This document shows positions 25,805 through 38,606 of a stretch of DNA of 64,000 nt, in pieces. The notes below the pieces were generated by a model, which saw only the letters and a list, made by a program, of their open reading frames with translations, was not told the origin of the DNA and ran no database searches. Made by a program: the position numbers and the translations under genes. Each line of letters opens with the position of its first letter. The first letter of the stretch is position 1. The stretch spans positions 1 through 64,000 of the forward strand of contig CAJNOL010001002.1 in NCBI GenBank assembly GCA_905250125.1, in the 5' to 3' direction. Source of the stretch: Rotaria sordida (Eukaryota > Rotifera > Eurotatoria > Philodinida > Philodinidae).

Positions 25805-26640
25805 ATGTAAGTACTTTAATTCCTTATAAGAAGCTTTTTTCTGTATATGGACTGATAGTAAGAGCATTGCTCTACATACCTGTAATATTTGATTGTTCTT
25901 CAGCTAATATCATAATAGTATTATTTCGATAAGAATTATTTGTTATGATACGTGACGATAACATTGGATCATATTGTCTTCGTTGTATATTCTTTTCTTT
26001 CTTTGTCTCCTCTAATGCCTAGCCATCTATACATATTAGATTAGGACATACAAAAAGTGTGGTATGGAGAGAACAGAAAAGAAATAATAAAAAAAAAAAA
26101 ACAAGTCCATTAAGTTTTTATTTAAGTAATTCTCGGAGTCTGACGTTATGTAATTTTTAGTTATTGAACTTAATCAAACAAAATCCAAGCGATCAAAATG
26201 ATTTCAAATTGTTTCATTATGCGCTGTTAAAAAATTTATGAATCCTTTGAATAAAGAAGAGTATAGAAAAAAAACACATTTGATAAATGAATGCAATTGA
26301 ATGTAAATAACCAGAATGATTATTTCGAACATCTGATAAACTAACGACTTGTTTCTATATTTCTTTTTTCCTCTACCGCCATCATTTTTTGTATATCCTA
26401 ATATGTATAGATGGCTAAACATTAAAGGAAACGAAAAAAGAAAAAGAATATACAACGAAGACAAATATGAGCTAATGTTATCGTCACAAATAACTCTTAT
26501 CATAATACTACTATTATGATATTAGTTAAAGAATGATCAAATATCACTAAAATGTGTACAGCATTATTTTTACTATCAGTTCATATAAAGAGAAAATTCC
26601 TTTAAGTTTTTTATAAGACATTAAAACACCTTCATCACTA
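25805..26640. repeat. large foldback element FB6
   Basis: The inner arms (25881-26060 against 26380-26549) pair closely: ctaatatcataatagta, gacgataacatt, gtcttcgttgtatattctt and agccatctatacatatta each recur as complements. Outer arms continue with lower identity to about 25805 and 26640 (gactgatagtaa near 25849 and its complement near 26570). A loop of about 300 bp separates the arms. It is the longest foldback in the window. Confidence 0.85.
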
Positions 26641-29599
26641 CTTTATTTATTTTTCACATTTATCGTTGAATTAGATATAATACTTGAAAGTATCTATATC
26701 ATTCATCATTACTTTCTCGTTTACTAAAGCTTATACAAAATATTGTTCATCAGATATCTAATGTAAAAGTAAATTACAAAATTAATAATACAATTTTAGA
26801 ATCCTTATAAATTTGAATTCTAACGTTATATCACATTACAAATATTTACATTAGTTTTTGTTCAAAAATATCGACATCTCATATTATACATACCTTGAAA
26901 TTCTTTAGCAATGATAAAAACATAATTCAAACCAAAATCATTACTTATTTTAACTCAGTTAACTTCTATTTATTATAATTTTTATATTAATAAATAGAAA
27001 TACAATTCATATTGAAAATAAGTCTGTATAAAAAATATTATTTGACGATAAAGTTTTTTTTAATAATCAACATATTTTTGACAATATCATCAAGAAACAA
27101 CATAATATGTATATTTTTGTTTTGCTCTAATTACAGTATTAAATCTTGTAACGATCTACTGGCGTGTATATAAACTTTCTAATAAATCTAATACTTTTGA
27201 CAGATGGCATGACGTTAGTAACCATCATTATGACTAATCTGCCTCGATAGAAAAAGAACAAGTAAATAATGGTTTTGTTGCTATTTGAGCTATGCAGCAT
27301 CTTATTAAGACGCCGAATATAGAGGGAGGCATTGGAAGCGAACGCTTCTCAATTCCGAACGATTTTTCGGTTTTTTTTTCACTAGACAACACCCAAAAAC
27401 GTTCCGATACGTATTCTAAAAAACTTCAAAACACTTTTTATGAACATGATCGCCTCCCATTTACCTAAACTCTAGAATAGTCATTGCTTTTTAAATATAG
27501 TTTACCCATTATTTTATGAAATATATCTGATTTTTTGTCATTTACAACAGAATTTCATGGAAGCATATCATCTCAATTGAATCCGTGAAATGGAATGTTA
27601 TCTTGATTGTTGCATTTACTTTAACACTCTTTTGACAAATGTATTAACTTTTTCGATGAACAAGTTTCTTAATACACTATTAACTTTAATAATGTAGACC
27701 AGGTCTTTATAATCTATGATCACATATGCATAAATCGTGAGATCAACGTTGAACTGGATATCTATGCATACACTTAGGATGGAACTCATTATCAAAACCT
27801 GACATTCCCAGTATATGATATACATTACCGACTTAGATTGTATTCTTCTGATTAACTGAAACTAGGATGTTTGTTTTAATGATATCTCATATTTACATTG
27901 TTTTCAAGTGAAACCTGTTGTATCCTTGTTAAAAGATTACTGTAGTCTAGCGCCATCATTTATATGCTAACTCATGTTTAGGTAAAAATAAAATACATTG
28001 GTGAATATATCATTTGATTTAATACATTTCTATCACAATTTCTTTTTCTGAGATCTCTATCAAATCCACATATCACTTCACTAATTGCATTCGATACTGA
28101 TTCGCATTTCTTGCCACAAGTATTTCTGATCACAGGTATAACAAAGCAGAAATGAAATGTACAGAACATCAACTAGCAATATTTATGTTACTTTACTTTT
28201 TGCATAGAACAGTAGCATAGTGTATGCAGTATTAATTCAATGGGTTTAGAGATGAAATCATTATTAGTCCGAATTTTTGATTCTTCAGTCTATCTATTGA
28301 AACCAGTAACGATACTGATCATCAAAATTATAGAGCGATGTTTAGTCTATAGAGTTGGATTCGAACTAATCTATAACATATTAATGAGATAGTCTTGATA
28401 CTGTCAAGATCAGTCATTACTACATAATTGAGAATCTTATATTTTTAAAATCTGTGAGAATGGATCTACTGAAATATTTCATAGGAAATTATAGATGTGG
28501 TCTTTAAACACTTTCTATTTTAGGAAACCATTGCAGCAGATGAAAATTTAATAGAATGTATATTATTGCGAACTTAAGATCATTTAACAGACCTATCATA
28601 ATGCTAGTTTGAGAAAATCCAAAAATTATATTATTTCTGTAAGACTATGTATCCTACGAATGTTTTAAAATGATACTTAAATATTTATAAATACATTTTA
28701 TTTTGTTTGATAAGATATCTATTTATGTTACACAAATTTTTCCAAAAAGAAAAAAATTTAAACTTCTATAAAGTTTTACGAAGCCAAGAAAAACCATTAA
28801 AATATAACGTTAAGCAAAGACTGTAACAGAAAATACATTACGATGCTTTGATTTTTTTTTCCACATAGGTCGGAATGTTTGATTCATTACTTCTCAAAAT
28901 AATAAGATAAAAGTTTTGCTTCTCTATTGTACTATTCAACAAAATCAATTAGACATTTGATATGAGTATTCAAGTATAATATAACATGTCCTACAAATGA
29001 ATTTGTTTTAGCATAAATTTTTTATCTTCTATTATATTTATCAAAAAAAAACCATTACATACAATTGCTCTTTATGGTTATTAAAAGTCAACTTTCTTTT
29101 ATTTTTAAAAAATGCTAAGTGCGCAGTAGGTTGATCATCAAAAAACAAAAAAAAAAGAAAGAAGAAAAGAGACAATGGCATACATATATGCAATAATAAA
29201 ATTTTTACATTCTACTTACTCAAAGGAATTAGCTTTTTTTATTTAATATAGAATATTAGTAAATCCCAAATTGTAATATGTTGAAACATACTAAAAATAT
29301 CTATAAAGAATAAGTGTAATCAAATTTTATTTTATACTATGTACATATTGTTAATGTTACACAAATATTTGTTCTTCTCGATGTAGAATCATTTTAGTTT
29401 GTCTCTATTTTTGTATCAGATGACGGTATTTTTTTTTCTTCCTGCAAGTCTTTTATGTTATGAATTAAATCAAAATAATGATTTTTTTGCTAAGTAAACT
29501 TCTTCCGGCAATAGAAGATCATGAATCTTCTGTTGCATCACATGTATTTTTATAATTTTTCAAAAAAAAATCAAAACGATTCCAAGCATTAGGAAAGAG
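26641..29599. other. gene-poor spacer
   Basis: 3 kb of AT-rich DNA with no supported exon. A possible small element at 27331-27460 is suggested only by gggaggc and gcctccc ends and a gaagcgaacgcttc hairpin at about 27340. Confidence 0.4.
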
Positions 29600-30150
29600 A
29601 TTTTTTCAGCTCAAAATCTTGAAAACTAAATGATGTTCCATAACTTCTGGACTTCAACGAAAATTAGTTTTTATGTAAAAAACAAAGAATTATTCCTATC
29701 CAACTATATCTATATGGGCTTCAAGTATTTAGGACGATGTTTTAAATTGTATATTATTTGATGGCAGTATCTTTTCTAATAATAAGGATATAAACAGAAG
29801 AAACGTGATAATTATGGTGTGGTTACAGAGGATAGTCATATCCATACTCTGGATAGTATGTATCGTTTTGTATAACTGTGTTACGTTTCATACAATGAAT
29901 TCATAGTTCAGTAAACCTTCTTAAAAAAAATGTTGGTCGATTCCGAGATTTGAATTATCACGTTTCTTCTGTGAATATCATTATTAGCAACAGAAATAAT
30001 GTCATCCGATAGTATGCCATTGAAAACATCGTTCTAAATATTCGAAGCTCATATAGATATAGTTGGGCAGGGATCATACTTTATTTACATATAAACTAAT
30101 TGCCTTTGAAATCTAGAACCTATGAAACACCCTTTAGGCATATTTTGATG
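29600..30150. repeat. foldback element FB7
   Basis: ccaactatatctatatggg (29700) and aagaaacgtgataatta (29799) pair with the complements of 30046-30070 and 29953-29973. Outer arms (aaattagtttttatgtaaa near 29660) continue to about 29600 and 30150. Arms are about 250 bp with the centre near 29880. Confidence 0.82.
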
Positions 30151-31439
30151 TAAACATACTAATTAAAGCTCAAACTTTGCGCGAAATCAGTCAATTTAGG
30201 GATATCTTCTATTGCGATGAGATGTTCAGTATAATATTTATTTCATACATGACAGTATCAATATAAAATTACATCTATCAATAATAAAAAAACATTAACT
30301 AAAGATGAAGAATTTCTATTTTTATAAGATTTGTCTAGCTTGCATGAATATATTGTAAAGCAAGCTTTTGACTTTAAACTATGTGTAATAAAATAGAATG
30401 TATTGATATACACTATACTTTTATAGCAAGTATATTTCGATGACTTTGCGGATGAAGATATAATCAATTCTTTAGTCACTGTTACGATCCCTATGTTTGA
30501 AGGATTTTTGATAGTAAAAAAAAAAATATATATATATTTAAATAATTCATGTTCTCTACTGAAACAAATGAGAATGAAAAGAAAATTCATTATTATAATA
30601 TTAAAAGTTTTAAATAAATCTCAATCGGGTTTTAAACGATGTACTTATTATGATTATTTTTATTCGTTTTTAAATCATATCCTTTTTATATGATAACTCA
30701 TTTTGAATGATTCATAATTTTTAACATATGCGAACGTATATAACGAAAAATATCTTCTATCGATAAGAATTGTTTTCACACATTCTTTTCGACAATGATA
30801 TTTACCTATTAATTATAATTATCAAATATTTGTATTTGCTATATATAATTAGCTGATCGATTCTATATATTTACAATCGTCTAATTCGAAATGAAAGAAT
30901 GCACGAACGAATTAAATAGGCATTTCGAAAAAAAAAGAAAAAGTAAATAAAACTTCTGTCGTTCTCACCTTTTTTGTAACACGTTCATAACATTTATCAT
31001 AAGATATGAACTTAAAAGAAAAAAAAACCTAGGTTACCAGAAGAAACAGAATTGACAAACTCAGAAAAAGTTTATTGATTTAAGGAATAAAAAATAAAGG
31101 GCAATGAATGATTCGTGTCGCATGACGAAGAAGAAAAAATACGAACAAAGTAACAATATAAAGAAACTCAAATAGTCAAGTACTATTCATATATCAATGA
31201 GAAAGGAAAAAATTTTCTTGTTGCATTGACAATTTAAAATACAAGTAAAATATGAGAGTACGAACAATGAAGCATGATTTAAAGTCAATCTTTTTTTTCT
31301 GCTTGCTGTAAACATATACCAAATATCAATAGACATACATGTGATTATAGAAAGCAAAAATTTTTTTGGCATTTTTTTCGTCATCGTTGGATAGAGCTTA
31401 ACGGATTACCTATAAGAATATTGTTTTCGGACTCATTCA

Positions 31440-31600
31440 GACAATGTTTTTGTAGAAAAATTTAGAGAAATTAGGTTAAAAAAGTCAAAGAAGATTGTAA
31501 AAATAAAAATATGCCAAAAATATGAAGTCTCAGTAGCCTTAATATTTATCCGAATTATATTTTTGATTTTACTCGTCATATAATTAGGAACAATATCATA
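31440..31600 (-). repeat. partial copy of the FB11 foldback arm
   Basis: tttttgattttactcgtcatataattagga and nearby agtctcagtagccttaatatttatccgaa resemble 43335-43400 inside FB11 in the same order. Only this arm is evident. Confidence 0.6.
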
Positions 31601-31699
31601 CATGCGTTTCAGTAGTGTAGAAGCCCTTAACTCGTTACGACTTTTAAACTTCTTCAACTATTAAATTTTATAACTCGAATATTTGCGTTTTCAACTATC

Positions 31700-32105
31700 C
31701 CATGGCATCCATAGCTGGTATTGTGAGAATTAAAAAAAACGAGCTCGAAATCCTTAAATTCACCGTCAATGTTTTACCAATCAGCTATGCGCCTAGGCAA
31801 AGCATCCACATCTCAACCCTTCAGTATTCGAAAAGGGGCTCCTGAGCATCATACATAGGCTTTCCAGGAATTCTCAGAACGTTCTTAAATGTACCATACA
31901 AGGTCTCTAACGGGTCTCTCGGCGTTCTCCGCGCCATAACTAGAGATCTTCACGGATTCTTAGTGGATACCTAGGGATCCATAGAAGATCGTAAACAAAT
32001 CCTTATCCAAGCACCAGATAATTCTAAGGGGACCCCACAGGCTATGCTGTGATGGTCTGTGCGATCCCCTGGAGATCGCTGCAGGCTTCCTTTGAGATCA
32101 ATAGT
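31700..32105. other. GC-rich patch with degenerate internal repetition
   Basis: About 400 bp of near-balanced composition in a roughly 30% GC background. Motifs such as ggatcc, gatcttc/gatcccct, ctctaacgggtctct and cctaggg recur irregularly, suggesting an eroded tandem repeat. It is flanked on both sides by aactcgaatattt (about 31672 and 32111). No coding frame was seen. Confidence 0.5.
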
Positions 32106-33061
32106 TGTAAACTCGAATATTTCAATTATAAAGTTAAATAGTTGATAATCTCAATAGAATTTTTTAATAGAAATTGGATAGTCGCGCCAAAGATACGAGA
32201 TTTTTTTTTTTGGCTTTTTGTATTTGATGACTAATACACCTTACACATTTTTCAGACGACTAGAGTTCATCAGGGTCAAGATTTTTAGATCAGGAACCAA
32301 CTCGATTAGATCTATTCGTGTTCAGGCACTCTTTTGAGTTGCTGATCTACAATCTATATTAACTCTTAACCGTCTATACGAAAAACAAATGCAATAAGTT
32401 GCCAAAAAATATGTCTAGCTATACATGAATAAAAACGAAAAGATTGCGAAGAAAGAATTGGTTACTACTATGAATGAAAGAGAAAAATGATACCATCATA
32501 CACAAAATAGATGATTGAATGGATATTCCACCCAAACGAATGAGAAAATTAATATAAATAATACGGAGATGAACAAAATAAAACTGAAAAGACAAAAAAA
32601 AAAGAACAAAAAATAATATACATTTCAACATGGATATAAATCATTTGGTCGTTAAAACAAACTTTTATGAACTTGAAATAATTTTTGACAAGGATGATGT
32701 GAAAATATCAAAATTATTCAGTAGAGTACGCGTTATAGGGAATCATTCTAAAGAGATGATAACTCATGACACCTTCAAGAACACTGTCAAACGAGATTGG
32801 ACAGATAAAACTCATATGAAAATGTGTTTTTTATATCAGTATCTCCATCATAAAATTTATATTTGCTTCTGCGATAAAGAAATGTTATCATATATTATAA
32901 AACCTTCTTACCACTCATTGCACAACAAGTTATCAAATCATGTAATTGATTGACAATATTGATTAATATAAAATATGCGAAATTAATTGAACAATCGAAG
33001 AGTAGAAACAATGAAATGAAATATTCTCAGTTTTGATGTATAATCTATTCATTCGTTTAGT

Positions 33062-33700
33062 CTGACGAGGGAAGGCCACCAATTGCCTCCTCGCTTTTGA
33101 GCTGAAACTCAGTTGACAATAGGTAATCGAACGTGCTGATTCCGAATATCACAATGGTTTTTCACCGCTTTCGATTTAAAGACCCGTTTTTTTAAAGATC
33201 TTGGTTTTTCAACCGAAAAATCATATTCACTAAAAATTTTTTGACCTGTCTAAATGAAAGAGCACGTCGTCAAACATACAGAAAACAATTTTTCAAGGTT
33301 CTAAGCGAGGTTTTGAGCGAGTTTTCTGCGTCTAAAACTTAAAACAGAATAGAAAGAAAAACAGTAGTTTTTCTTTCATAAATTGTGTAAGAATATTAGC
33401 GGTTTTTTCCTCTTTTTTTAAGTTTTAGACGCAGAAAACTCGCTCAAAATCTCGCTTAGAACCTTGAAAAATTGTTTTCTGTATGTTTGACGACGTGCTC
33501 TTTCATTTGGACAGGTCAAAAAATGTTTTTGGTGAAAATGATTTTTCGGTTGAAAAACCAAGATCTTTAAAAAAACGGGTCTTTAAATCGAAAGCGGGGA
33601 AAAACCATTGTGATATTCGGAATCAACACGTTCGATTACCTATTGTCAACTGAGTTTCAGCTCAAAAGCGAGGAGGCAGTTGGTGGCCTTCCCTCGTGAG
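33062..33700. repeat. young foldback element FB8 with near-identical arms
   Basis: Left arm 33062-33343 and right arm 33418-33700 are complementary over about 282 bp. I count roughly nine substitutions and one 2-bp gap by eye, so about 96-97% identity. The outer tip is CTGACGAGGGAAGGCCACCA on the left and the complement of CTCACGAGGG... on the right. The loop is about 75 bp and itself starts to pair (agaaagaaaaac, tttttctttcata). No convincing target duplication was found; TAG on both sides is possible but too short to trust. No coding capacity. Confidence 0.95.
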
Positions 33701-34877
33701 TAGAACCAGCGTGTGCAAAGTGAAACAGAAAAATTTTTCTATCATCATGATAAACATAAAGTTGACTTAACATTAGTAGAGAAAGAAAACAAATCGTTAT
33801 ATTTCAATTGATTCTATTCAATCAGCATGGTTTTTCATTTGTGAGATAATTCAAAAAAACCGTAGTTAATTTTTCGTTGTATCACTGTTAGACTTATTTT
33901 TTCTTCTAACGATATTGAACTTTCATACATATACAATTCTGCGTTTTTTTTTCTTTTTTGATTATATAATTTTCACAACTTTCAATGCTTATTCATGCTG
34001 AAATGAAAATATCATATTTTCAATAGCTCAAAGAAAAGTCAACCCTCAATTAAATCAATAATAGATCCTTAATGTGATAAGAACATTAATGATGTAATAT
34101 ACATCTCTACACACTCAACTGATAACGAGTTTCTTGATAGTGTAGAAATAATTATGGACAAAAGAAAAAGAATCCTCGAAAATTTCTATGATCACACAAG
34201 CATTAGAAGCATTAAAGGATAAAAATATAACGATAACTATGTTACATCGTAAGTAGATCAGAATCAAATTTAAACTTTGAGAAAAATACTACATAAACGA
34301 GCTAAACAAATCGATAATAGAAATCACTATAATCTCGCACATATAAAGGAAAAAAGTAGTCCATATGCGTAAAAGTATATTTTCTCGGTTGATCTTTTCA
34401 CGTTAATACGCTTTTCTACCTTTGAATGCAGTAAAACTTGTAAAATTTTTCATGCAAACAGATAAATACACTTAAACCTTGAATAATTTTGTGCGTTTTA
34501 ATGTGTTCAAATATCTTTAATACTGTTAAACGCATCTTTTTTAAAGATCTCGTTTGACTGGATAGGAAAAGCACAAGTCAGACTATTCGAAAATAACAGT
34601 GAGGGAATATAAGGATTGACATACGACGAAAATTAGTTTTAAGTATTTAGCACACTATTCAATACAGTCAAAAATGACATTTTTATAGGTAACTCGACAA
34701 GTTCTCTATTCAACAATAAGAAAAAATTTGTTCGCTCAGATTTCAAATTGCTGACACCTTAAAACTAATTAAAGAAATAGGAAAAAATTCAATCTAATCA
34801 ATATTTTATTATTTTCTTATATATAAAACATAAGCAAAAGACAACAGTGAATGACTATAAAAGTTAATTTTAAAATT
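33701..34877. other. spacer downstream of the LRR-Kazal gene
   Basis: AT-rich. tttcaaattgctgacaccttaaaa at about 34743-34766 resembles the complement of the FB11 tip, so a short derivative of that family may lie at 34630-34775. Nothing else seen. Confidence 0.4.
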
Positions 34878-37800
34878 TTAATTATTTGTCTCATAGTCAT
34901 CATTATGATTTTGATGATGATGACAAAGACCAAAATAGTCAATTTTTATAAATGTCTTTGTTTGACAACGTTCATAATATAATTGACAACGATTAATATA
35001 TTGTCTTTTATTATCACCACAAAATAATTCAAATGGACATAATTTCATTGTTTCATTTAAATTACAATTCATACAAATCGGATAATGATATTTATCTTGT
35101 GTTTGTATACATATTTCATTTGATTGACATAAATTTTTTGTACATTGTCGTTTTAATCGACATGGTCCACGATATGCTATTTGTCTTGGTTGATTAAATA
35201 CTAAAGAATTTGATAAATGACATCGATTAACAAATGTTTTACCATATGTATCACATACAGGTGAAAAACCAGTACAATTTCTTTGACGCGATATACAATG
35301 TGGTTTTGGTGTCATTATACATATTTCATTATTTGAATAACAACGTGATACTAATGAACAATTTGTTACACATGAACCAAAATAATCAATTTGTAAATTA
35401 TAAGGATCAAGTTGTTTTGTACATAATGCAAATAATATTTCACATATATTTGCATATGTTAGACCATTTTTTAAACAAATTGGGCCAAGATAATTAGAAT
35501 GAATAATATTACATTGAATATTTGAACAATTTGGTGTATATTGTTGAGATATATTAAATAATTGATCGATTAATGATGGAAGATTTAAACGAACTTTTGG
35601 TCGATGTAAACTATCGACAATTGGATTACAATGAGATCGATTAAATAAATTAATTGATTTACGTGTTACAATAAGACGAGATTGCCAATATGATATTGTT
35701 GATGTTTGAGATGTTGTTAAATTAGTTATTGGTGGTGGAGAAATTATATTTGAATCATTAGTTACTAATAATAATTGAGTAGTTGTTGGAAACTACAAAG
35801 ACATGTTAAGATCAACTAATGAGGAAACGTTTTCAATTGATCAATCACTTTTGAATTCATATTCTGTACATAGGATAGACTACAGTAAGATATGAAAAAA
35901 CTCTAAAAGATAAATCTCCTTAGGCGTTCTTTGGCGTTTTTTCATATCTCGTTGGGATCTACCTTATGCACAGAGTTCGAATTCAAAAGCAATTCATCAG
36001 TTAAAAACGTTCTCTAATAAGATTTATTTTTATCAAATAATTCGTTGGAAATACAGAAATCGAATTATCATTCTTTTTTTGAAAGGATGAGTACAACATT
36101 AATTAAATCTTAATCCTATAGAATATTTTATGTGTTCTATCTGATAAAAAGGCTAGAACTTTCATGTGCATTGACATCGAATGATTCATCTTCTATAATG
36201 AACTATAGATAAAACATAAATAAATATCCGCTTATAAACATGCAAGTATCAAAACTTCAATAGAAGAATACCATGAAAATACTTGTTAAATATATTCGAA
36301 TATTGTTCTCAATTTATCCGACTATCTCTACTACCGAAAGTGTGAATGCGTACCCAATTTAATGCCTTTTATTTCTTCGCATAAATTTTAATAGGTTGAC
36401 TAGAGAAATATAAACGACATCATATTTTGTACTGTAAACTATACTCTAGAAAATGTACTTTTCATTTTTTGCACTTAGCTCACTCAATTATCTATCTGAA
36501 CAAAAATTTGAAGTATACTTCAAGTCATTAAAAGTTTCTAAGATCTTTCATGCTTTTATTTTGAAAAGCAAAGAAGTGAGCCAAGTGCAAAAAAAATATG
36601 AAAAGTACATTTTGTATAGCATTGTTTAAAGAACAAAATACAATGTTGCTCATGTTTTTCTAGTCAACCGTTCAAAACTTATAAGAAGAATAAAATGCAT
36701 TATGATGGTAACGCACTCATTCTTCCAGTAATAGAACTAGCCGGACAAGCCGTTCCCAATTTGAATTTAAAAAAAACATAAGAAATTTGACTAATCTATG
36801 ATATTATTGTAAGACAATGAAAACTTGAGAATTTTCTTATACAATTTAATCTTTTATTTTATTTTTTTTGTAAGTTCAAGATGGGATTTAAGTTAGAACG
36901 AAACCCACGGTATTATATTTTCATTTAAACATAGATATCATTTGCATAATATAATTAGTTCAGTAAAAATATAGCTATTCACCAAGGAAAGATTAAATGA
37001 TTTAATTCATTACCCATGTTAAGAAAATATTTTTAAGAAAAATTCATAATTTAAATAAAAATTTTCTTTCAACATTATTCTAATCGCCAAATGTTACATC
37101 TCTTTCAATAACATGTAATTTATCGACATGTAAAGGAACATGTAAAGGAAGAGGTTAAAGCCGATATATTTTGTTTCTAATCAGCATGAATCATGTAAAA
37201 TTCATAATTTGTTTGTAATTTTTATACTGTAGATTTGTCCTTTACAGCTATTCTTGTTTTCTCTGCATGAGTCTTTTTACTTTTGTATTTGTAGTCTTTA
37301 TACAAAAACTTCATTTCTCTAGTAAAATTACTTTTCTCATAATTAAAAATTCTACATACTGTACTAGTTATATCTCTTTTATATTGTTTAATAATTGGTG
37401 TAGTATATTTTGATTTCATAAATTCTTGACTTGGCCTTATTGTTGAAGGTAATTCAATGATTTTTATAGTTTTCTTTTCAAATATATTTGTCCAAGGTTG
37501 AAATAAACTTTGTTGACCATAAAAAGCTTTACAATAATGTTCTGTTATTCCATCTTCCATTTTACATATATTATTTGTTTTTTTTTTATTAATAATTAAT
37601 GGTAATGAACATGAACCACATAATGGTGCATGTTGCCATTGAAGAAATTTTCCACCTCTATTCCAATCCATACAACCAGAATTAGGACTAATATGAAAAA
37701 GTATATAATTATTATCTCGTGTTGCATATTTTAACCATTCATATTCACATCGATGACAATCATCATTAACTTTTAAGAAAAAATCTTGTAAATATGGAAA

Positions 37801-38430
37801 TAAACGTATATAAGAATAATTTAATGGATGATTAAATGAAGAAAAATTTAAACGTAAAATATGTAAATTAGGAAATTTATCTAATAAAATATTTTTATTA
37901 CCTAAATCTGTATGATCAAGTATAAGAACATGTAAACGTTTCATAATTAAACATGATTGATTAGAAAAAAAATTTTCTAAACTTGGTGAAAAATTTGTTA
38001 AATGTAAATAAAATAAATTTGATGATAATGTATTAAATGAACATAGAGTTTTATTTATTATTGTTGTTCGATGAAATATTAAAAATTGAAATCTACGAAA
38101 TACTTTTGCATATTGATTTATATTCCAATTTTTAATAATTGAATCTGTTATTTCAAGTGCTGTTATATCATGAGAATATTTTAATAAATATGGATAAATA
38201 TTTGAAAGATTTTCAACATAACGACATGTTATCATTTTATAAAATTTGAATGTAAATTGTTTACCACCTAAACGTATACTACATTCAGTTGTCGAACCAA
38301 ATAACATTCTATTAATAAGTTGTGTTGAACGTGTTTTAGTATGAAAATATATTGAATTAGATGAAATTCTATTAATTACAGAATTAATCAGAATTAAGAT
38401 GATTATTAATGATAAACAATTCATGATCAA
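34878..38430 (-). CDS. secreted leucine-rich repeat plus Kazal-domain protein (probable two-exon gene)
   Basis: Exon 1 38430-37360 codes for a signal peptide (LSLIIILILINSVI), a Cys-containing cap (TECSIRLGG...MITCRY), several LRRs (ALEITDSIIKNW, LFYLHLTNFSPSLENF, LHVLILDHTDLGN, LHILRLNFSSF) and a Cys-rich C-cap (DDCHRCEYEWLKYA...LCGSCSLP). Exon 2 35792-34878 codes for a linker and three Kazal-like modules: GPICLKNGLTYANIC, SPVCDTYGKTFVNRC and ELFCGDNKRQYINRC. The join is inferred: exon 1 has a consensus donor (gtatgt, phase 0) and exon 2 a phase-0 acceptor, giving 661 residues and a 1.57-kb intron holding two foldbacks. If unspliced, exon 1 would run on to a stop at 37222 with a Lys-rich tail. 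No membrane segment, so secreted. Kazal modules often inhibit serine proteases or bind growth factors; function here is unknown. Confidence 0.72.
35815..36024. repeat. foldback element FB9 in the LRR-Kazal intron
   Basis: actaatgaggaaacgtttt...atcacttttgaattc (35815-35860) pairs with the complement of 35975-36020. A central stem gatatgaaaaaac/gttttttcatatc (about 35890-35950) is perfect. Arms are about 90 bp. The same terminal sequence appears at 5604 and, more diverged, in FB1. Confidence 0.88.
36312..36745. repeat. foldback element FB10 in the LRR-Kazal intron
   Basis: ggttgactagagaaa (36394), atgtacttttcat (36453) and gcacttagctcactc (36471) pair with complements at about 36655, 36600 and 36575. 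Outer arms (atttatccgactatctctac) reach 36745. Arms are about 200 bp, near 75% identity by eye, with the centre near 36530. Confidence 0.82.
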
Positions 38431-38606
38431 GTGTTTTTTGAACTTGGAAATGAATCAAAATAAAGATAAATAGACAGACAAAATCGACAGACATTCTTTT
38501 TCTTTTCCTATTTCATCTCAACAGTTGTCTATTGAAAAATATTTAATCAGATCATATTACACTACTACTGAGGTAGAAAGCACGAAACACAAACACAGAC
38601 AATCAA

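Larger units (their letters stand above)
30151..33061. other. gene-poor spacer
   Basis: No supported gene. Contains a partial copy of the FB11 family arm at 31440-31600 and the GC-rich patch 31700-32105. A 107-codon plus-strand frame at 32630-32953 has no recognisable domain and is not called. Confidence 0.4.

Noticed and set aside
27331-27460. Small MITE suggested by gggaggc/gcctccc ends
   Set aside because: Only 7 bp match at the ends and no target duplication.
32630-32953. 107-codon plus-strand frame
   Set aside because: Plausible amino-acid mix but no family, no introns and no conserved pattern; not enough to call a gene.
37222-37359. Lys-rich C-terminal tail of the LRR frame
   Set aside because: Better explained as intron read-through past a consensus donor at 37359; kept only as an alternative.
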